Shown: positions 16,412 to 24,795 of the stretch, in pieces
How the letters are laid out: each line of letters opens with the position of its first letter
Position numbering within the stretch: the first letter of the stretch is position 1
NCBI GenBank assembly: GCA_900465915.1
Contig: UBKJ01000007.1
Span: 1 to 64,000, forward strand
From: Hyphomicrobiales bacterium
GTDB taxonomy: Bacteria > Pseudomonadota > Alphaproteobacteria > Rhizobiales > Rhizobiaceae
DNA length: 64,000 bases
Reading direction: 5' to 3'
Position numbers and translations under genes: made by a program
The notes under the pieces: generated by a model
What the model saw: the letters and a program-made list of their open reading frames with translations, nothing else
Told to the model about the DNA's origin: nothing
The model's database searches: none

Positions 16412-17296
16412 ATGAAACCGCAGAAAGAAAGCCCCGATCTCCAGCGCCTGCACGAGCGCCGCATCGCCCTTCTGGAGACGCTGCCCGGGCCGGTCGTCGC
16501 CATGCCGACGCGCTACCCGGACGGCTATTTCGTGCCGCGCCACAGCCACAGCCGGGCGCAGCTTCTCTGCGCCTCGCAAGGGGTGGCGCTGGTCACCACC
16601 GACGCCGGCCGCTGGCTGATCCCCGCCGACCACGCCATGTGGATACCGCCCGGCGTCGAGCATTCGGTCGAGATCCAGGGCGACGTGCTGATGCGCTCGA
16701 TCTATATCGCCGCCGACGCCATGGCGGGGCAGGGGCAGGGGACGGGGCTGCCGGACGGCCTGCACGTGGTGGGACTGACCGAGCTGATGCGCTGCCTCAT
16801 CGACGACGCCTCGGCCGCCGCCTCCGCCGGCCCGCCCGCGCCGGGCGGCCGCGACGCGCTGGTGATCGAACTGATCCTGCGCGACCTGCCGGCGCTGCCC
16901 CGGCGCGCGCTCGGCCTGCCTTTCCCCGCCGATCCGCGCCTGCAGAAACTCTGCCGCGATTTCGTGAAAGCGCCTTCTTCGCGCGCCACCATAGACGACT
17001 GGGCCGACCGCATGGCGATGAGCCGGCGCTCCTTCACCCGCCGCTTCCAGCGCGAGACGGGGGTGAGCCTGTCGGTCTGGCGCCAGCTCGCCTGCCTCTT
17101 CGCCGCCGTGCCGCGGCTTTCGGAGGGCGAATCCGTCACCAGCGTGGCGCTGGACCTCGGCTATGACAGCGTCTCGGCCTTCACCGCCATGTTCCGCCGC
17201 ATGCTGGGCGTTTCGCCGCGCTTCTACCGCCCGCGCATCGATTCCGCGCCTTTCGAGCGCAGCGACCGGCTCACGGGATGGTTAACGGAAGAATAA
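16412..17296 (+). CDS. AraC-family transcription regulator with cupin domain
   Basis: Protein of 294 residues. The N-terminal cupin-like sensor (about 25-115) contains PRHSHSRAQLL and a WIPPGVEH motif. The C-terminal AraC domain (about 190-285) has two helix-turn-helix units (MSRRSFTRRFQRETG and VALDLGYDSVSAFTAMFRR) and the ending GVSPRFYRPR. It is divergent from the Fsr-type pump, so control of that pump is likely but inferred. Its 3' end runs into the DUF2062 gene region. Confidence 0.9.
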   Translation: MKPQKESPDLQRLHERRIALLETLPGPVVAMPTRYPDGYFVPRHSHSRAQLLCASQGVALVTTDAGRWLIPADHAMWIPPGVEHSVEIQGDVLMRSIYIAADAMAGQGQGTGLPDGLHVVGLTELMRCLIDDASAAASAGPPAPGGRDALVIELILRDLPALPRRALGLPFPADPRLQKLCRDFVKAPSSRATIDDWADRMAMSRRSFTRRFQRETGVSLSVWRQLACLFAAVPRLSEGESVTSVALDLGYDSVSAFTAMFRRMLGVSPRFYRPRIDSAPFERSDRLTGWLTEE

Positions 17297-17337
17297 CAAT
17301 TGTGTCCGCCGCCGCGGGCAAGTATGAGAAGCCTATT

Positions 17338-17910
17338 ATGCTGTTCCAACGCCGAAATCCCCCGACCAGAAGCGAGCGCATCAAGCTCATGGTCTGGCCG
17401 CGCCGCTCCTTCTCCCGCTCGCTGCGCTATGGCGGCAAGCGGGTCCTGCGCATCACCGCCTCGCCGCATGCGGTGGCGGCGGGGCTGGCGGTGGGGGTGT
17501 TCTCGGCCTTCACGCCCTTTTTCGGCTTCCACCTGATCATCGCCATCGTGCTGGCCTATCTCATCGCCGGCAACATCGCGGCGGCGGCGCTGGGCACCAC
17601 GCTCGCCAATCCGCTGACGCTGCCGCTGATCTGGGGCGGCACCTTCGAGTTCGGCCGCTTCATCATGAGCGGCGGCGGCGCGGGCGCGGCCCCGCCCATG
17701 CATATCGGCCGCATGCTCGCCACCATGCGCTTCGAGGACGTGTGGACGCCGCTGCTGAAACCCATGCTGTTCGGCTCCACGGTTCTGGGCGGCGTCGCGG
17801 CGGTGATCGTCTATTTCGTCACCCGCTACGCCGTCGCCGCCTTCCGCCGCCGGCGCATGGAGCGGCTGGCCGAGAAGCACCGCCTGCGGCGCGGGCCGCA
17901 AAGCGCATGA
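17338..17910 (+). CDS. DUF2062 inner-membrane protein
   Basis: Protein of 190 residues from the ATG at 17338 ([17 protein letters not shown]). An upstream ATG at 17278, overlapping the AraC gene, is possible but less likely. It has a basic N-terminus, then the DUF2062 core: [20 protein letters not shown], a helix pair, [14 protein letters not shown], and a last hydrophobic helix near 150-170, followed by a basic tail. It is an integral membrane protein of unknown function. Its stop codon overlaps the acpS start (ATGA), so translation is coupled, an arrangement I know from other rhizobia. Confidence 0.85.
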   Translation: MLFQRRNPPTRSERIKLMVWPRRSFSRSLRYGGKRVLRITASPHAVAAGLAVGVFSAFTPFFGFHLIIAIVLAYLIAGNIAAAALGTTLANPLTLPLIWGGTFEFGRFIMSGGGAGAAPPMHIGRMLATMRFEDVWTPLLKPMLFGSTVLGGVAAVIVYFVTRYAVAAFRRRRMERLAEKHRLRRGPQSA

Positions 17911-18311
17911 TCGTCGGCATCGGCTCCGATCTCATCGACATCCGCCGCGTCGAGGAGACGCTGGCGCGCCATGGCGACCGCTTCCGCAACCGCGTCTTCA
18001 CCGCAATCGAGCAGCGCAAGTCGGAGGCGCGCAAGGAGCGCGCCGCCTCCTACGCCAAGCGCTTCGCCGCCAAGGAGGCTTGCGCCAAGGCGCTCGGCAC
18101 CGGCATCGCGCAGGGCGTGTTCTGGCGCGACATGGGCGTGGTCAACGCGCCCTCGGGCAAGCCGACCATGCAATTGACCGGGGGCGCGGCGGAAAAACTC
18201 GCCGCCCTGGTCCCCCCCGGCATGCGCGCCGCCATACATCTGACAATTACCGATGATTTTCCTCTAGCCCAGGCTTTCGTGATCATCGAGGCGGTTCCGG
18301 CCACGGAATAG
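17907..18311 (+). CDS. acpS: Holo-[acyl-carrier-protein] synthase
   Basis: Protein of 134 residues, standard length. It transfers the 4'-phosphopantetheine arm of CoA to acyl carrier protein. The magnesium-binding Asp is D8 ([12 protein letters not shown]) and the second motif [15 protein letters not shown] carries the catalytic Glu near residue 57. It overlaps the DUF2062 gene by 4 bases (ATGA) and heads the acpS-lepB-rnc-era-recO cluster typical of alphaproteobacteria. Confidence 0.96.
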   Translation: MIVGIGSDLIDIRRVEETLARHGDRFRNRVFTAIEQRKSEARKERAASYAKRFAAKEACAKALGTGIAQGVFWRDMGVVNAPSGKPTMQLTGGAAEKLAALVPPGMRAAIHLTITDDFPLAQAFVIIEAVPATE

Positions 18312-18407
18312 AGGTCGGACAGGCATAATCGCGCGCGAAATCCCCGGCCGCATTGCTTCGCGCGGCCTGAATCGTTATGAGATCGCGTTATCGGAACCGG
18401 AGATGAG

Positions 18408-19190
18408 ATGAGCGTGTCCAGCAAGAGCGAAACCAAGAAGTCCGGCGGCATCGGCGAAACCGTCAGCGTCATCGTGCAGGCGCTGCTTTTGGCGCTCGTC
18501 ATCCGCACGCTTTTGTTCCAGCCCTTCAGCATCCCGTCGGGCTCGATGCGGCCGACGCTGCTGGAAGGCGACTACCTCTTCGTCTCCAAATACGCCTATG
18601 GCTATTCGCGCTTCTCGCTGCCCTTCGGCCTTAACCTGTTCTCGGGCCGCATCTGGAGCGCCGAGCCCAAGCGCGGCGACGTGGTGGTGTTCAAGCTGCC
18701 GAGCGACACCTCGGTCGACTACATCAAGCGCGTCATCGGCCTGCCGGGCGACCGCGTGCAGATGCGCGCCGGCGTGCTCTACATCAACGACCAGCCCGTC
18801 AAGCGCGAGCGCGTCGGCACCATCGACAATCCCGACGTCACCGAGCAGAACCGCCCGGTCGAGGTCTATCGCGAGACGCTGCCCAACGGCGTCACCTACG
18901 ACACGCTGGACCTGTCGCCCAACTCCATCGGCGACGACACCCGCGTCTTCGAGGTGCCGGCGGGCCATTATTTCATGATGGGCGACAATCGCGACAACTC
19001 GCTCGACAGCCGTTTCGGCGTCGGCTACGTGCCGTTCGAGAACCTGGTCGGCCGCGCCAACATGATCTTCTTCTCCATCGCCGACAAGGCCAGCCCGCTG
19101 GAAATCTGGAAATGGCCGGCCGACATGCGCCTCAACCGCCTGTTCACGCTGGTCTATGGCGCGCCGCACACCGTCATCACCGGGAACTGA
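18408..19190 (+). CDS. lepB: Signal peptidase I
   Basis: Protein of 260 residues. It has one N-terminal transmembrane helix (about 19-38), then the periplasmic catalytic domain. The Ser/Lys dyad is S46 (FSIPSGSMRPT) and K107 (VDYIKRVIGLPGD). The third signature, GDNRDNSLDSR, is near residue 189. It removes signal peptides from exported proteins. Start at ATG 18408 with GGAG in the preceding bases. It lies 97 bases after acpS and 1 base before rnc. Confidence 0.96.
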   Translation: MSVSSKSETKKSGGIGETVSVIVQALLLALVIRTLLFQPFSIPSGSMRPTLLEGDYLFVSKYAYGYSRFSLPFGLNLFSGRIWSAEPKRGDVVVFKLPSDTSVDYIKRVIGLPGDRVQMRAGVLYINDQPVKRERVGTIDNPDVTEQNRPVEVYRETLPNGVTYDTLDLSPNSIGDDTRVFEVPAGHYFMMGDNRDNSLDSRFGVGYVPFENLVGRANMIFFSIADKASPLEIWKWPADMRLNRLFTLVYGAPHTVITGN

Positions 19191-19191
19191 G

Positions 19192-19899
19192 ATGGCCTCG
19201 ACGCAAAAGGCCGCCGAGATCCTGGCCGAGCGCACCGGACACCGTTTCTCGGACCTGAAGCGGCTGGAGCGCGCGCTGACCCATTCCAGCGTGCAGGCGC
19301 CGCAGCGCGCCAATTACGAGCGGCTTGAATTTTTGGGCGACCGGGTGCTGGGCCTCGCCGTGGCCGAGATGCTGTTCCTGTCCTTCCCCGACGCGCCGGA
19401 GGGCGAATTGTCGGTGCGGCTCAACGGGCTGGTCAACGCCGAGACCTGCGCGGCGGTGGCGGACGAGCTGGACCTCGCCAGGCTGATCCATACCGGCTCC
19501 GACATCAAGTCGCTGACCGACAAGCGCCTTCTCAACGTGCGCGCCGACGTGGTGGAGGCGCTGACCGCCGCCATCTATCTCGAAGGCGGGCTGGAGGCGG
19601 TGCGCCCCTTCGTCAAGCGTTTCTGGGGCGGCCGCGCGCTGGAGACGGGGGCGGCGCGGCGTGACGCCAAGACCGAATTGCAGGAATGGGCGCACCAGCA
19701 GGGCAACGTCCATCCTTCCTACGCCGTGCTGAGCCGCTCCGGCCCCGACCACGACCCGCTCTTCGTGGTCGAGGTGACGGTGGCGGGCTTCGCGCCGGCC
19801 GAGGGGCGCGGACGCTCCAAGCGCGTCGCCGAGCAGGGCGCGGCCGAGGCCATGCTGCATCGCGAGGGCGTGTGGACGCGCGACGCGGCCGAGGGCTAG
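19192..19899 (+). CDS. rnc: Ribonuclease III
   Basis: Protein of 235 residues. It cuts double-stranded RNA, including rRNA precursors and sRNA duplexes. The RNase III signature NYERLEFLGDRVLGLAVAE (E43, D50) and the second acidic site DVVEALTAAIYLEGG near residue 125 are present. A C-terminal dsRNA-binding domain (about 160-230) follows. The ATG lies 1 base after the lepB stop codon, so translation is coupled. Confidence 0.96.
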   Translation: MASTQKAAEILAERTGHRFSDLKRLERALTHSSVQAPQRANYERLEFLGDRVLGLAVAEMLFLSFPDAPEGELSVRLNGLVNAETCAAVADELDLARLIHTGSDIKSLTDKRLLNVRADVVEALTAAIYLEGGLEAVRPFVKRFWGGRALETGAARRDAKTELQEWAHQQGNVHPSYAVLSRSGPDHDPLFVVEVTVAGFAPAEGRGRSKRVAEQGAAEAMLHREGVWTRDAAEG

Positions 19900-20075
19900 G
19901 CGCGCCCATGCCTGCAATTTCAAACGCCGGGAGCCGGTCCGAAGGATCGCGGCGCGTTCCGCGCCGATCCCTGCTATAATCGAAGCCATGGCGGGCCGGC
20001 GGTCCGCCGCAATCGGGCGCCGCGTCCGGGAGGACAGGGATGCGGCCCCGCAATAATCGTCTGAAGGGATGAAGA

Positions 20076-21011
20076 ATGGACAACGGGACGACGCCGCCTG
20101 CCGGGGGAATGGAAGCCGAGCGCACGCGTTCGGGCTTCGTGGCGCTGATCGGGGCGCCCAATGCGGGCAAATCCACGCTGGTCAACCAGCTCGTGGGAAC
20201 CAAGGTCTCCATCGTCACCCACAAGGTGCAGACCACGCGCGCGCTGGTGCGCGGCATTTTCATCGAGGACCGCGCCCAGGTGGTGCTGGTCGACACGCCC
20301 GGCATTTTCAGGCCCAAGCGCCGGCTCGACCGCGCCATGGTCACCACCGCCTGGGGCGGGGCCAGGGACGCCGACGTCATCCTGGTGCTGATCGACGCGC
20401 AGGGCGGGCTGGACGACAACGCCGCGGCGCTGCTCGAAAGCATGAAGGACGTGCGCCGCGCCAAGGTGCTGGTGCTCAACAAGGTCGACCGCGTCGAGCG
20501 GCCGCGCCTGCTGGAGCTGGCCAAGGAGGCCAACGAGAAGGCCGCCTTCGACCGCACCTTCATGATCTCCGCCCTGACCGGCTCGGGCTGCAAGGACCTG
20601 TCGAAATATCTGGCCGAGACGGTGCCGGAAGGCCCGTGGTATTACCCGGAGGACCAGATCTCCGACATGCCGATGCGCCAGCTCGCCGCCGAGATCACGC
20701 GCGAAAAACTCTATCTGCGCCTGCACGAGGAGCTGCCCTACGCCTCGACCATCGAGACGGAGCGCTGGGAGGAGCGCAAGGACGGCTCGGTGCGCATCGA
20801 GCAGGTGATCTATGTCGAGCGGGAGAGCCAGAAGAAGATCGTGCTCGGCCACAAGGGCGAGACGATCAAGGCCATCGGCCAGGCGGCGCGCAAGGAGATC
20901 GCCGAGATCCTCGAGCAGCCGGCGCATCTGTTCCTCTTCGTCAAGGTGCGCGGCAACTGGGGCGACGACCCCGAGCGCTACCGCGAGATGGGGCTGGATT
21001 TCCCGGCCTGA
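20076..21011 (+). CDS. era: GTPase Era
   Basis: Protein of 311 residues. It is a ribosome-assembly GTPase that binds 16S rRNA. The G1 loop GAPNAGKST is at residues 26-34, with DTPGIF (G3) and NKVD (G4) further on. The C-terminal KH domain contains VLGHKGETIKAIGQAARKEI. The first 18 residues (MDNGTTPPAG...) are an extension before the fold. It lies 176 bases after rnc in the conserved rnc-era-recO order. Confidence 0.96.
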   Translation: MDNGTTPPAGGMEAERTRSGFVALIGAPNAGKSTLVNQLVGTKVSIVTHKVQTTRALVRGIFIEDRAQVVLVDTPGIFRPKRRLDRAMVTTAWGGARDADVILVLIDAQGGLDDNAAALLESMKDVRRAKVLVLNKVDRVERPRLLELAKEANEKAAFDRTFMISALTGSGCKDLSKYLAETVPEGPWYYPEDQISDMPMRQLAAEITREKLYLRLHEELPYASTIETERWEERKDGSVRIEQVIYVERESQKKIVLGHKGETIKAIGQAARKEIAEILEQPAHLFLFVKVRGNWGDDPERYREMGLDFPA

Positions 21012-21081
21012 GATAAACAGGTCAAAACAAGAGGTTGGGGCGGAATGACGATTCGATCCGGCGTCGCGCTCCAGGCGGCCC

Positions 21082-21810
21082 ATGGAATGGCGTGACGAAG
21101 GCGTGGTGCTGGGCGCGCGGCGGCATGGCGAGACCAGCGCCGTCATAGAGGTGATGACGCGCCTGCACGGCCGCCATATGGGGCTGGTGCGGGGCGGGCG
21201 CTCGCGCCGCATGCAGCCGCTCCTGCAGCCGGGCAACCATGTCGACCTGACCTGGTGGGCGCGGCTGGACGAGCATCTGGGCGCCTTCACCGTCGAGCCG
21301 CTGGGCTTCGCGGCGGCGCGGCTGATCGAATCGCCCGTCGCGCTGCACGGCGTCCAGCTCGCCGCCGCCCATCTGCGGCTCCTGCCCGAGCGCGACCCGC
21401 ATCGCGGCCTCTACGAGACTTTGCGCCTCATCATCGAGCACGCCGACGACCCGCTGGCGGCGGGCGAATTGCTGCTGCGCTTCGAGGTGATGATGCTGGA
21501 GGAGCTGGGCTTCGGCCTCGACCTCAGGCAATGCGCCGCCACCGGCGCCACGGCGGACCTCGTCTATGTCTCGCCCAAATCCGGCCGCGCCGTCAGCCGC
21601 GAGGCCGGCGCGCCCTGGGCCGACCGGCTTCTGGCGCTGCCCGCCTTCGTCAACGACACCGCCATCCGCGCGGCGAGCTACGGCGACCTCGACCGCGCCT
21701 TCGCCATGACCGGCTATTTCCTCATGCGCCACGTCTGGGAGCCGCGCGCCCAGACGCCGCCCGAATCGCGCGCCAGCTTCCTCGCCGCCGTGGCGCGGAG
21801 GCTCGGATGA
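21082..21810 (+). CDS. recO: DNA repair protein RecO
   Basis: Protein of 242 residues, usual length. It loads RecA on SSB-coated DNA together with RecR in gap repair. The N-terminal OB fold begins MEWRDEGVVLGARRHGETSA and carries the RGGRS motif near residue 38. The helical C-terminal domain includes LLLRFEVMMLEELGFGLDLR. Its stop codon overlaps the start of the following hydrolase gene (ATGA). Confidence 0.94.
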   Translation: MEWRDEGVVLGARRHGETSAVIEVMTRLHGRHMGLVRGGRSRRMQPLLQPGNHVDLTWWARLDEHLGAFTVEPLGFAAARLIESPVALHGVQLAAAHLRLLPERDPHRGLYETLRLIIEHADDPLAAGELLLRFEVMMLEELGFGLDLRQCAATGATADLVYVSPKSGRAVSREAGAPWADRLLALPAFVNDTAIRAASYGDLDRAFAMTGYFLMRHVWEPRAQTPPESRASFLAAVARRLG

Positions 21811-22751
21811 TCCGGCTGCTGCTCGCCCTCTCCATGGCCATGCTCGCCGGCGCCGCCTTCGGCGCGGATTTTTCCGAGGAGCCGGCCGAACTGGATGGTC
21901 TGCGCGGAATGCTGACATGGCCCTCCGGGACGGGAAGGGTTCCGGCCGCGCTGATCCTCGCCGGATCGGGGCCGACCGACCGCGACGGAAACGGGCCGGG
22001 CATGGCCAATGACAGCCTCAAGCTGCTGGCCCACGATCTCGCCGCGCGCGGGATCGCCTCGCTGCGGGTCGACAAGCGCGGCGTCGGCGAAAGCCGCGCC
22101 GCCGCGCCCGACGAGGCGGGCCTGCGCTTTGCCACCTATGTCGACGACGCCCGCCGCTGGGCGTGTTTCCTGCGCGCCGCGCCGCGCGTGCGCTCGGTCT
22201 TCCTGGTCGGCCACAGCGAAGGCGCGCTGGTCGCGACGATGGCGGCGGAGGAGGGCGACGCCGGCCTCGTCCTTGTCGCCGGCGCGGGCAGGCCGGCGGG
22301 CGACTTGATCCTGCGCCAGTTGCAGGCGGCGGGAACGCCCGCGCCCCTTCTGGCGGAAGCGGGCGCGGCGCTCGACAGCCTGCGCGCCGGCCGGCCGGTG
22401 GCGACGGTCTCGCCCGCCTTGCAGCCCTTGTTCCGCAAAAGCGTGCAGCCCTATCTGATGTCATGGCTTCCGCTCGATCCCGTGGCCGAGCTGCGGCGCG
22501 TCGACATCCCCGCGCTGGTCGTGCAGGGCACGACCGACCTGCAGGTCTCCGCCGACGACGCCCGCAGCCTCGCCGAGGCCCGCCCCGGCGTCGAGACCCT
22601 GACCGTTCCCGGCATGAACCATGTCCTGAAAGCCGCGCCGGCGGAGCGCGCCGCCAACCTCGCCGCCTATTCCGATCCGAGCCTGCCCTTGGCGGACGGG
22701 CTCGCGGCGGGCGTGGCCGGCTTCATCCTGCGCCATGCAGGGCAAGAGTGA
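21807..22751 (+). CDS. Secreted alpha/beta-hydrolase
   Basis: Protein of 314 residues with a signal peptide (MIRLLLALSMAMLAGAAFGA). The fold is that of serine hydrolases near COG1073: an early LILAGSGPTDRDGNGPG segment, GVGESR, the nucleophile elbow GHSEGA with S137, and a likely acid in VVQGTTDLQV (near D244) and His in GMNHVLK (near H273). Periplasmic esterase or peptidase activity is likely; the substrate is unknown. It is translationally coupled to recO (ATGA overlap). Its last 29 bases overlap the convergent phosphatase gene. Confidence 0.87.
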   Translation: MIRLLLALSMAMLAGAAFGADFSEEPAELDGLRGMLTWPSGTGRVPAALILAGSGPTDRDGNGPGMANDSLKLLAHDLAARGIASLRVDKRGVGESRAAAPDEAGLRFATYVDDARRWACFLRAAPRVRSVFLVGHSEGALVATMAAEEGDAGLVLVAGAGRPAGDLILRQLQAAGTPAPLLAEAGAALDSLRAGRPVATVSPALQPLFRKSVQPYLMSWLPLDPVAELRRVDIPALVVQGTTDLQVSADDARSLAEARPGVETLTVPGMNHVLKAAPAERAANLAAYSDPSLPLADGLAAGVAGFILRHAGQE

Positions 22752-23232
22752 AGACCTCGCCCTCATAGGCCTCCGCGCCGCGCCCGATGGCCTCGATCGC
22801 CGCCGTCATGCGCCCGCCGCGCCCGAGCAGGGCGTCTCCCAGCGCCACGAGGCGGCTGTTGGGCGTGGCCGAGGGCGACAGCGCGCGCAGCCTTTGCGCC
22901 AGCGCCGCCGGGTCCAGCTCGGGCGCCAGCGCCAGCGCCGCCACATAGGCCGCGGCGGGCGAGCGCGACACGCCGGCGTAGCAATGGATCAGCAGCGGCG
23001 CGCGCCGGTCCCAGCCGCGCGCGAAATCGATCAGCCGCGCCACATGGCTTTCCTGCGGCGCGACCAGCCCTTCGCGCGGCGCGGTAATGTCGTGGAAGGT
23101 GAGGCGCAGCCATTCGCAGGTGCACGCCGGCGGCTCGGCCTCGCCGCTGGCCAGCGTCGCCACATGGCTGGGCCTGTGCAGCGCGATCTGGCGTTGTAGC
23201 TGCGACAGGGGGCTCACGACGATATAGGGCAT
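22723..23232 (-). CDS. Tyrosine-phosphatase-like protein
   Basis: Protein of 169 residues. The phosphatase P-loop HCYAGVSRSPAAAY gives C84 as nucleophile and R90 as phosphate-binding Arg. An upstream Asp (FHDIT, near residue 48) could be the general acid. It looks like the small cytoplasmic dual-specificity type common in rhizobia. The target is unknown. It lies 2 bases after the HD-domain gene on the same strand and overlaps the convergent hydrolase gene by 29 bases at its 3' end. Confidence 0.85.
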   Translation of the reverse strand: MPYIVVSPLSQLQRQIALHRPSHVATLASGEAEPPACTCEWLRLTFHDITAPREGLVAPQESHVARLIDFARGWDRRAPLLIHCYAGVSRSPAAAYVAALALAPELDPAALAQRLRALSPSATPNSRLVALGDALLGRGGRMTAAIEAIGRGAEAYEGEVFTLALHGAG

Positions 23233-23234
23233 GG

Positions 23235-23846
23235 TCAGCGCGCGGCTTCCAGCGCCGCGAAACAGGCGAGGAAATCGTCCTGCACCACGGAAGTGGGGCG
23301 CGGCGAAAGGTCGAGCCCGGCCGGGTCGAAGCCGCGCGGCCGGCCGAAATATTTCACCGCCTCGCTCTCCGAAAAGCCGGCCAGCCGCGTCGCCTCGAAG
23401 AAGGCCGCCACCTGGTCGGCGCGCTTGATAAGCGCCTTCAGCCCCGCCGGCGTCTGCGCCGGCAGCGAGAAGCGCAGGTGAATGGCGCTTTGCAGCCGCC
23501 CCTCGATGGTCTTGTAGTCGCCGCCCATCACCGCCTTGAAAGGCGAGATCATGTCGCCGATCACATATTCCGGCGCGTCGTGCAGCAGCGTCATCATGCG
23601 CCATTCGACGCCGGCCTCGGCTTGCAGCCGCTCGAAGATCTGCAAGACCAGCAGCGAATGCTGCGCCACCGAAAAGGCGTGCTCGCCCACGGTCTGGCCG
23701 TTCCAGCGCGCCACGCGGGCCAGCCCATGCGCGATGTCGGTGATCTCAACGTCGAGCGGCGAGGGGTCCAAGAGGTCGAGCCTGCGCCCCGAAAGCATGC
23801 GCTGCCAGGCGCGCGGAGCACCTGCGGTTCGGTCGGCGGCGGCCAT
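23235..23846 (-). CDS. HD-domain phosphohydrolase, YfbR-like
   Basis: Protein of 203 residues. The HD metal site is formed by a His in GEHAFSVAQH (H56 or H63), H89-D90 in MTLLHDAPEYVIGD and an Asp near residue 143 (LIKRADQVAA). This pattern and the N-terminal RMLSGRRLDLLDPSP resemble YfbR-type 5'-deoxynucleotidases, which hydrolyse dNMPs. Its start overlaps the stop of ygfZ by one base. Together with the phosphatase downstream it forms a three-gene minus-strand run. Confidence 0.85.
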   Translation of the reverse strand: MAAADRTAGAPRAWQRMLSGRRLDLLDPSPLDVEITDIAHGLARVARWNGQTVGEHAFSVAQHSLLVLQIFERLQAEAGVEWRMMTLLHDAPEYVIGDMISPFKAVMGGDYKTIEGRLQSAIHLRFSLPAQTPAGLKALIKRADQVAAFFEATRLAGFSESEAVKYFGRPRGFDPAGLDLSPRPTSVVQDDFLACFAALEAAR

Positions 23847-24709
23847 CAGGCGCCCGTATCCGTGGCTTCGGGAAAGCCGAATGTTACGCGCGGCGGCAGC
23901 GACAGCGTCAGCGCCGTCTCGCCGGCGAGGATCGGCGTTCCCGCATCCATCGCATCCTTGACCCGGTCGATGCGCGCCAGCGCCAGCCCGACGCCGCCGG
24001 ACGAGCTTCCCATCGCGCCGATCTCGCGGCCGCCGGCCGTGATCGGCGTGCCCATGGCGGGCAGGGGCGTTTCGGCGCGCGCCGTCAGCACCCGCCGCCG
24101 CGCCGTGCCGCGATGCTGCATGCGCGACACGACCTCCTGCCCGATGAAGCAGCCCTTCCTGAACGAAACGCCGCCGGTCTGGTCGAAATTCACGTCATGC
24201 GGAAAGGCGTCGCCATAGGCGAAATCCGCGCCGCCCTCGGCCACGCCGTGCTCGGCGCGCAGCCGGGTCCACGCGCCTGCATCGTCGGTTCCCTCCGCGT
24301 GTCCATAGACGCGCCGCACGTTGAGCTCGACCGGAAAGCGCGCGTCGCGCCGGCTTGAATCGCTTTGTGAAGAAGCGGATTCTTCGCCCCAGCAAACGCT
24401 CACAAGCGATTCAGGCAACAGAGTAATTTCCGCCTTGGCGCGCAGGCGATAGAGCGTGAGCCGCTTGACGAAATCCGCCGCGATCGCCGCCGGCAGCTCG
24501 AAGCGCAGCCCGTCCTCGATCCGCGAAACCAGGAAATCGAACTGGATTTTTCCCTGCGGCGTCAACAGCGCGCCGGGCTTGGCCTCGTCGGCGGCGAGCG
24601 CGCCGAGATCGGTGGTGACGATGGCCTGCAGGAAGGTTTCGGCCTCGGCGCCGGTCACGTCCACCAGCGCCCTTTCGGAAAATCTCACCATTTCGGCCGT
24701 GCCGCCCAT
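23846..24709 (-). CDS. ygfZ: tRNA-modifying/folate-binding protein YgfZ
   Basis: Protein of 287 residues, GcvT-like fold. YgfZ proteins bind tetrahydrofolate and support iron-sulfur cluster enzymes such as MiaB. The family motif KGCFIGQEVVSRMQHRG is present near residue 200. The ATG at 24709 is chosen; a second in-frame ATG at 24694 (MVRFSERALVDV) would also fit. Residues about 98-119 are encoded by a palindromic element (listed separately) that reads through in frame and gives a Ser/Glu-rich patch not expected in the family. The gene is divergent from the dihydroorotase gene, with 86 bases between them. Confidence 0.88.
   Translation of the reverse strand: MGGTAEMVRFSERALVDVTGAEAETFLQAIVTTDLGALAADEAKPGALLTPQGKIQFDFLVSRIEDGLRFELPAAIAADFVKRLTLYRLRAKAEITLLPESLVSVCWGEESASSQSDSSRRDARFPVELNVRRVYGHAEGTDDAGAWTRLRAEHGVAEGGADFAYGDAFPHDVNFDQTGGVSFRKGCFIGQEVVSRMQHRGTARRRVLTARAETPLPAMGTPITAGGREIGAMGSSSGGVGLALARIDRVKDAMDAGTPILAGETALTLSLPPRVTFGFPEATDTGA
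24353..24416. repeat. Palindromic element inside the ygfZ coding region
   Basis: Outer arms 24353-24370 (core GAATCGCTTTGTGA) and 24400-24416 (core TCACAAGCGATTC) pair with one extra T. An inner hairpin GAAGAA (24369-24374) with TTCTTC (24380-24385) has loop GCGGA. It is richer in A+T than the surrounding gene and shares the string GAAGCGG with the dispersed repeats A and B. It is translated as part of YgfZ. Confidence 0.65.
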
Positions 24710-24795
24710 CGCTTCTTCCCTGCCTTTCGCGCTTGCCTTTCGCGCCCCCGTTACGTAAGCCGCAATGAGGTGAGCCGCAAGACCGGAGGCAGGAC

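Noticed and set aside
17281..17296. Near CtrA box TTAACGGAAGAATAAC before the DUF2062 gene
   Set aside because: One mismatch in the second half, and it lies inside the end of the AraC coding region.
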